64,000 bases of DNA, taken from assembly GCF_001659605.2 (NCBI RefSeq), contig NC_035174.2:24626027-24690026 (forward strand). Reading direction: 5' to 3'. This DNA is from Manihot esculenta (taxonomy: Eukaryota; Streptophyta; Magnoliopsida; Malpighiales; Euphorbiaceae). Below, piece after piece: positions 58,090-64,000 of this stretch; within the stretch, counting starts at the first letter, position 1; every line of letters begins with the position of its first letter. The notes below the pieces were generated by a model. The model saw only the letters and a list, made by a program, of their open reading frames with translations. It had not been told where the DNA came from and searched no databases. A program made the position numbers and the translations under genes.

Positions 58090-58785
58090 GCGTGGAGACT
58101 AGAATAAATGTCATAATCCGACATTGGACTGCGGAAACATATTCATAAAATGGCCATAAAGCCATCCGAACATAGGTCCCACATAATAAGGTATCTTATG
58201 TCAAACTATAAGACAGTCGTCAGGCCATAATCTAGGTATTAGACCGCAGAAACACATTCATAAAACGAATATAAGGCCATCTAGGCATGGGTCCCGCATA
58301 GCAAGGCATCTCATGCTAGGTCGCAAGGCAGGAATCTGGCAGACCATTCGGGCATGGGTCTCGAATATAATTTGGATGTTGGACTACGGAAATAATCAAA
58401 CAAAGGCCACAAGGCCATTTGGGCATGACCCCGCATATAATCGGGGCATCGAATCGCAAAATATAAACAAAAGCTTCTAGGCCAATAAGTCGAGAATCCA
58501 TCAGGCTATAATACCAGGTGTTAGTCCCACTAAACAAGCTCATAATTCAAGAATCCATCAGACCATAAAGCCGAGTGTTAGTCCCACTAAAACAAGGCCA
58601 TAAGTTGGGAATCATCAAACTGAAAGACTGGGTCTTAGCCTCGCTTCACAAGGTGTTTCCAATTTATTTGATGCCAGGCCTCTAGGCGGATATACACCAG
58701 GCTAACCTACCGGGTGTTAGTCCCGCTTCTGAAAATTTCTAATGTATTTGATATCAGGCTACCAGGCCGACCTACTGGGTGTTAG
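58090..58785 (+). repeat. Degenerate tandem repeats of element T3
   Basis: Irregular repeats of phrases such as AAGGCCATCTAGGCATGGGTCCC, GCATATAATCGGGGCATCG and GGGTGTTAGTCCCGCTT, with units of roughly 70-130 bp. They occupy the slot after gag, like the unrelated repeats of X2, T and the copy at 41992. The block is cut by the chromovirus LTR at 58786. Confidence 0.75.
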
Positions 58786-61110
58786 TGTAATACCCGGCTA
58801 GACTCCGGTATCAGAATTCCTACCGTCCGGTGGAATTTGGATGTCGAAAACCTCTAGAAGGGTAAATTCATATTTTCATAAAATGTTTTCATGTATTTTA
58901 TGGTTTTAAGTGAAAATAAATCTAAGTTTTTGCATGAAGAAGGCTTGGGAGACTTTGCTAGGTTCGGCCGCTGAAAGTCATGTTCGGCTGCCGAACATGG
59001 GGAGGTTTTGGGAGCGCTTTTGGCCTCCGAAAGCCTTGCTTGAATCAGCCAAGGTTTGGCCGCCGAACCTCATGTTTGGCCGCCGAACTTGCATGAGTTG
59101 TGGAGGCACATTAGGCCGCCGAAAGGTGGTAGGGCCAGCCCTATAAAGGGACCCCATGGCCGAAACGGGCGAGCTTTTCTCCCCATTTTCGGCCAAGGTG
59201 AGTTCTCCGTCGTTCCTCCTCTGTTTTGAGCTTCTCCCTTCGAGTTTTCACGTTTTTCTTATGAGTTTTCACTTGTATTGAAGATTTTGAGGATTTTAAG
59301 CAAGTTTTGAGCTTGGAAACCCAAGGAAGTCAAAAATCTCCCATCTCCAAGTTTAGGTCGTCTCTCTCTCGAATCTTCAAGAGGTAAGAGCCGATCTTGA
59401 ACTCATTTCATGTTTTAAGTAAGTTTTAAGTTGATTCATGGGGTAGAAATGCATGTTTAGGATAGTTGAGCTTGGTTAGGTTCTATGTGATTATATGGAC
59501 AATGTGGCTTGTTTATGCTTGTTTGATGTGTTGTAGATGGGTTTAAGGTAGTTTGAGAACCCTAGGAGCTTGTATGCTTTAGTATGCATGTTGTAGAGTG
59601 AGTTTTTGCATGATTGGTGAGTTTAGGAGGCTTTGTGCATGTTTGAACCAAGTTTCTGCCGCTTTGGAGAAATTCAGGTTCGGCCGCCGAAGGGGACTTT
59701 CGGCCGCCGAACCCGCTTGTGGAGGCAGCATTCGGCTGCCGAAGCCTGCCCCTGAAAGAGGACTTTCGCCTCTGTCTAGGAGTTTCGGCCACCGAAGGTG
59801 CCCTCGAACATGCATGAGTTTCGGCTTTGTCTGGAGTTTCGGCCGCCGAAGGTGCCGCCGAACCTGCCTGACTTTCGGCTCTAGAGGGACTTTCGGCCGC
59901 CGAACCTGCTGCCGAAAGTGCCCTGTCCAGCCTTCCTTTGCATGTTTTTCTATGGTTGTTTCATGATGTTCTAGGGGGTTTTTGGGGAGTAGTTTAGAGT
60001 TATGTTTATGTATGTTTGGTCCCTCATTTGAGTCCACCTGTGTAGGTTCGGACCCGAGGAACCGAGGACCCCAGCAGTGAGTCAGCTGCCCCAGTGTCTG
60101 GTCAGAGCTAGCCAGAAGTGAGTGGAATAATTCTTTATGTTTTAAAATAAATAATCAATGTTTTAGCATGATTCACGCATCATGGATACCATGCGATATT
60201 TTAGGATGTTTGCATTAGTATTCACGAATATGTTGCATTGCATAATATATTGTTGATGTGGATGAATGTTGGATGATCCTTAGCCCTCACCATGATATGA
60301 GCTATGATGATGATACGGTATGAAAGATCAGTGAGGCCCATTCTACGCCCCTGGCACGATGTAAGAGAAAGACCAGTGAGGCCCATTATACGCCCCTGGC
60401 ACAGTTGGACTGTTATGTTATGTTATGTTATGTAAGAGAAAGACCAGTGAGGCCCATTCTACGCCCCTGGCACAGTTGGACTATGTAGAGGGCTATTGGT
60501 GACAAGTTCATCCTTGATGTGAATTGTTTGTGCTGTGTTGCATTCCATGAAAGCATGAAATTTTAAATATGATGTTTTTATTATTCTGCTCACTGGGCTC
60601 TAGTAGCTCACCCCTCTCCCTTAACCCCCAGGTTTGTAGGTACGAGCTAGATCAGGAAGTCCAGAAGAGTAAGGAGTTGTAGTCTATGCAATAGTTAGAA
60701 ATTGTGGACATGATAATTTGTAATGTAATGTAATGTAAAGAATAGTTTTGTTATGTAATGTAATGATGATATTGAGGTTTAGTAGTGTGCTTGACCATAG
60801 TATGTTGTTAATCCTTTTTTTAATACATGATCTTAGATGTTTATGTTAGACCAAGCTTAATACATGATTATGATACCCCATTGGAGTATTTGATGAGGGC
60901 TCCAGTGTGTGGTTTATGTTTATGTTATGTGTATGCACAGGTTAAGCTTGGTAAGAGGAAAGAAAAGTTTTAATTTTTTTTGTATGTTGTTGATCATGTA
61001 TGGGATTAAACAGGTTCACAGGATGTATGTTAGGCTTGCTACGGGTCCCGGCGGCCTTAAGCCGATCTGGATCCTAGCACCGGTAGCGGTCCGATTTCCG
61101 GGTCGTTACA
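58786..61110 (+). repeat. 5' LTR of chromovirus-like element at the right edge (2325 bp)
   Basis: It begins TGTAATACCCGGCTAG and ends GGGTCGTTACA, directly before the Met-tRNA primer site. TTCGGC-type palindromes occur upstream of the TATA box (TATAAA, 59142-59147), again 20 bp apart (58963 and 58983, both with one substitution). A second cluster lies at 59675-59910. A three-unit 33-bp minisatellite core (CAGTGAGGCCCATTCTACGC) is at about 60324-60474. The left flank is GTTAG; the right end is outside the window. Confidence 0.9.
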
Positions 61111-61113
61111 GAG

Positions 61114-61125
61114 TGGTATCAGAGC
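61114..61125 (+). other. tRNA-iMet primer-binding site
   Basis: TGGTATCAGAGC three bases after the LTR end, complementary to the 3' end of initiator Met-tRNA. Confidence 0.9.
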
Positions 61126-61381
61126 CCTAGGTTCATAAGGTCGGACCTAGAGTGTCGGGCTCATAGAGGTTATAGAAGGTCAAGCACAATAGGAAAGATC
61201 ATGTCCACTAGGATAGGATGTTGAGTCCTGTCTTGTATGATGATGTGAAATGCCATGATAATATGCATGTGCATTAATGCTATGATATGTATGCTATGTA
61301 TGTTATGCAGGTTCATGTGTTTCCACATGAACCATATGATGCTGATGTTCTATGTGTTTTGTACTGTTTTCAGTAAACAGG

Positions 61382-64000
61382 ATGAGAGGAACCCATCGAT
61401 CTGCACGATTGACTGGAGTACCACCCCGGGACGAGGGCACTGATGCCCGTCCTCCTGTATTGCCTAGGGCAATGTCATGTAGAGCAAGCAGAGAAAGAGT
61501 GTCAAGAGACCCTAGAAGGTCTTTTGATGCTAGCAGAAGGGGGACAGATAGAGGAGAAAGTTCTTCAGATGTGAGGGAGGTTATGGAAGAAGAATAGAGG
61601 AGGGATGGGAATCTGGATGTCAGCATGTCGAAAGAAGGGACAGGGGAGTCACAGGGAGGCGCTCAGGCCTCGAGGTATGGTTTTCCACCCCATTATCCAC
61701 CCTTTCCACAGGGTTCAGGGTATCCGATGGGGGGCACATCGGATTACTCCAGCTTTAACCCCTACCCTACCTACATGCCTTATCCACCTTTCTATCCACC
61801 TTACCCACAGTACCCAGCTTATCCACCCTCACCCTTCTATCCTCACCCAGCAAACCCCACCTCGGGGAATGCTGCACCCCCACCTCCACCACCTACAGAA
61901 CCAGCAGTCCTAGTTGCCCAACCTCCTAGACCTAGCTCAGCCAGTGGGAGCAAAGTGAAGATGACAGATTACCTTAAGCTGGATGCTCCCAAATACAAGT
62001 CAGGGGATGATCCCTTTGAGTACTTGAGGGCTGTGAAAATGATAACTGATGAGCTAGGGGCAGATGACAGTAGGGCCATCCAGATGGCAGGGTTCACTTT
62101 AAAGTGCAAGAAGGCACGGGAATGGTTCAAGTGCTATGTGGACCCAAGACTAGACGGCATGACATGGGAGGAGTTTGCAAATGAGTTTGCTGGATGGGCC
62201 TTTCCAGACAGTTCTAGAGAGCTGAAGATGATTGAATTTGAGCAGCTGAGGTAGACAGAACACATGAGTGTAGAGGAGTACACGGATAGATTCTTGGAGC
62301 TATTGCCTTTTTCAGGGCAAGCTCTAGATACAGATGTGAAGAAGGCCAAGAGATATGTTATGAAACTGCATTCCAGGTACTCCTCGTTGATTCAGTCAGT
62401 TGAGAGGGAAAGCTTCCACACTGTGGTTGATATGGCTCGAAGGATGGAGGCTAGTGCTATAATTGAGGGGTCAGTAAAGCAGCCAGTGACACAGTCTTCA
62501 GGGGTTAAGACCCCAGGCAGAGGAGGGCCAGGTCCCTCTTCTCAGAGTTCAAGCAGTAAGAGGTGGAGCACTGCCACCAAGAAGTTAAAGAAGAACAAGT
62601 TCTGGAATAAGTTGAAATCCGGTTTGGGATTAGGCGGTGGCTCGAGTTCAGGCTTAGATGGTACAGAATGCCTCAGGTGTGGGAAGCCACACAAGAGAGT
62701 GTGTCGGGCAGGGACTAATGCATGCTATAGATGTGGCCAGGAGGGACACATGGCTCGGGAGTGTCCTAGAGCACCTTTTATGGGCTAGCCCCAGCAGACA
62801 GCTTCTGGTAGTGTGGCATAGCCAGCAGCTTCAGCCGCAACTCAGGGCAGTGGCAGAGGTAGAAGGAGAGGGGCAACCTCTTCTTCTGGTTCCCGAGGTG
62901 AAGGTCCATCAGCTCCAGCCAAGATCTTCACCATGACTCAGCAGGAGGCTAACACATCCAACACCGTGGTGTCAGTTAATCTCATCATTGGGTGTTCTGA
63001 TGTGTATGCATTAATGGACCAGGGTGCATCTCATTCTTTTATCGCACCGAGAGCAGTCGAGAGGTTAGGGTTGATGGTCTCTGGGTTAGAGTGTCCCCTA
63101 TGGGTCAGTGGACCCAAGTGTGACCCGTCAGTGGCAGAGTCAGTCTGCCAGTACAGTCCAGTTTTTGTTGAGGGAAGATGCCTCTCCGCCGACCTTGTGG
63201 TTCTAGATTTGACAAATTTTGACGTCATTCTAGGGATGGATTGGCTATCTACCCATGGTGCTACCTTGGACTGCAGAGACAAGGTAGTCAGGTTCAGAGA
63301 TCAGAACGGGTCAGAGGTCGTCTTCAGAGGAGGCAAGAGGGGTACGCCTAGAGGTCTGATATCGGCCCTACAGGCTCGTAGGTTGCTTAGGAAGGGATGT
63401 CAGGGTTATGTAGCTCATGTGAGAGAGCTAGATAGACAGGTCAGGGAGCCAGCCTCAGTGCCAGTTGTCAGAGAGTTTCAGGATGTTTTTCCAGAGGAGC
63501 TTCCAGGACTACCACCTGCTAGGGAGATAGAGTTTGAAATCGAACTAATGCCTGGAACCAGACCGATCTCTATCCCTCCCTACAGGATGGCATCAGTTGA
63601 ATTGAAAGAGTTGAAAGAACAGTTGCAAGATCTGGTAGATAAGGGCTTCATCCGACCGAGTACCTCACCTTGGGGTGCTCCAGTGCTTTTTGTGAGAAAG
63701 AAAGATGGATCCCTTAGACTTTGTATCGACTACAGGCGGTTGAACAAGGTCACTACCAAGAATAAGTACCCGTTGCCAAGGATCGACGATCTATTCGACC
63801 AGCTAGCAGGAACGGGTTGTTTCTCCAAGATAGATCTGAGATCAGGGTACCATCAGCTAAGAATAAGGGAAGAGGATGTACCGAAGACAGTATTCAGGAC
63901 CAGATATGGGCACTATGAGTTCCTTGTAATGCCGTTCGGGTTAACTAATGCCCCTGCAGCATTCATGGATCTCATGAACAGAGTGTTTAGCCAGTACCTG
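61382..64000 (+). pseudogene. Gag-protease-RT of chromovirus-like element, four TAG stops, runs off the edge
   Basis: One reading frame runs from ATG 61382 to the window end. Gag: Arg-rich start, a Tyr/Pro-rich stretch (about 61690-61850), capsid-type domain (LDAPKYKSGDDPFEYLRAVK, KKAREWFKCYVDPRL), basic segment, and two knuckles (CLRCGKPHKRVC, CYRCGQEGHMAREC). Protease: [11 protein letters not shown] near 63020, with ILGMDWL near 63230. [51 protein letters not shown] at the right edge, of a Tekay/Del-like type. TAG stops lie at 61595-61597, 62252-62254, 62786-62788 and 62819-62821. At least three are plausible CAG to TAG changes. Apart from these the frame is open. RNase H, integrase and any chromodomain lie outside the window. 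Confidence 0.85.

Noticed and set aside
61605..61913. 102-codon His/Pro/Thr-rich ORF
   Set aside because: Alternative frame over the Tyr/Pro-rich part of Gag at the right edge.

Overview
This window is repeat-dominated nuclear DNA from a flowering plant. It holds one recognisable host gene, surrounded by at least five nested or fragmentary LTR-retrotransposon lineages plus small DNA transposons. The plant call rests on plant-type Ty3/gypsy and Ty1/copia pol, gag and primer-binding sites, very AT-rich spacers, GT-AG introns, and a serine carboxypeptidase S28 gene. I cannot name the species. Nothing bacterial, phage or organellar was seen.

Layout. 1-2245: 5' LTR (minus strand) of a gypsy/chromovirus-like element whose body lies left of the window. 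2246-10006: a decayed copia pol (minus) split by a solo LTR at 2529-7829, which itself holds two further solo LTRs (2711-4480 and 4554-6300); another LTR (8561-10006) closes the block. 10007-13900: AT-rich spacer with a probable MULE-type element (10733-12153) and a weak SINE-like unit. 13905-18141: two Tat-like gypsy fragments, one bounded by target-site duplication (TSD) AGACT. 18337-35373: a Tat-like element (minus, TSD TTAAT) with gag, a 79-bp minisatellite and a plus-strand antisense ORF. It is interrupted by a solo LTR (19310-21587, TSD ATACC) and by an Athila-like element (23034-31705, TSD AGGGT) that has lost reverse transcriptase and RNase H. 36870-41345: the S28 carboxypeptidase gene, nine exons, apparently intact, with a hAT-type element in intron 5 and an old LTR in intron 3. 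41552-43500: probable CACTA terminus, then another Tat-like LTR with its tandem repeats. 43520-54702: 3' end of a second Athila-like element; its 3' LTR is split by a very young deletion-derivative element (46486-53653, TSD CACTA, two 2476-bp LTRs that look identical). 56252-58785: 5' part of another Tat-like element. 58786-64000: 5' LTR and gag-protease-RT start of a chromovirus-like element that runs off the right edge.

Two themes stand out. First, a 13-bp palindromic word (TTCGGCGGCCGAA or TTCGGCCGCCGAA) recurs in the LTRs of two unrelated families, often in pairs 20 bp apart just upstream of a TATA box, and also inside coding sequence in two different reading frames. Second, every Tat-like copy here lacks pol and carries a different tandem repeat in the same slot, and the other well-preserved elements also have internal deletions. 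Most of the retroelements here therefore look non-autonomous and would need proteins supplied in trans.
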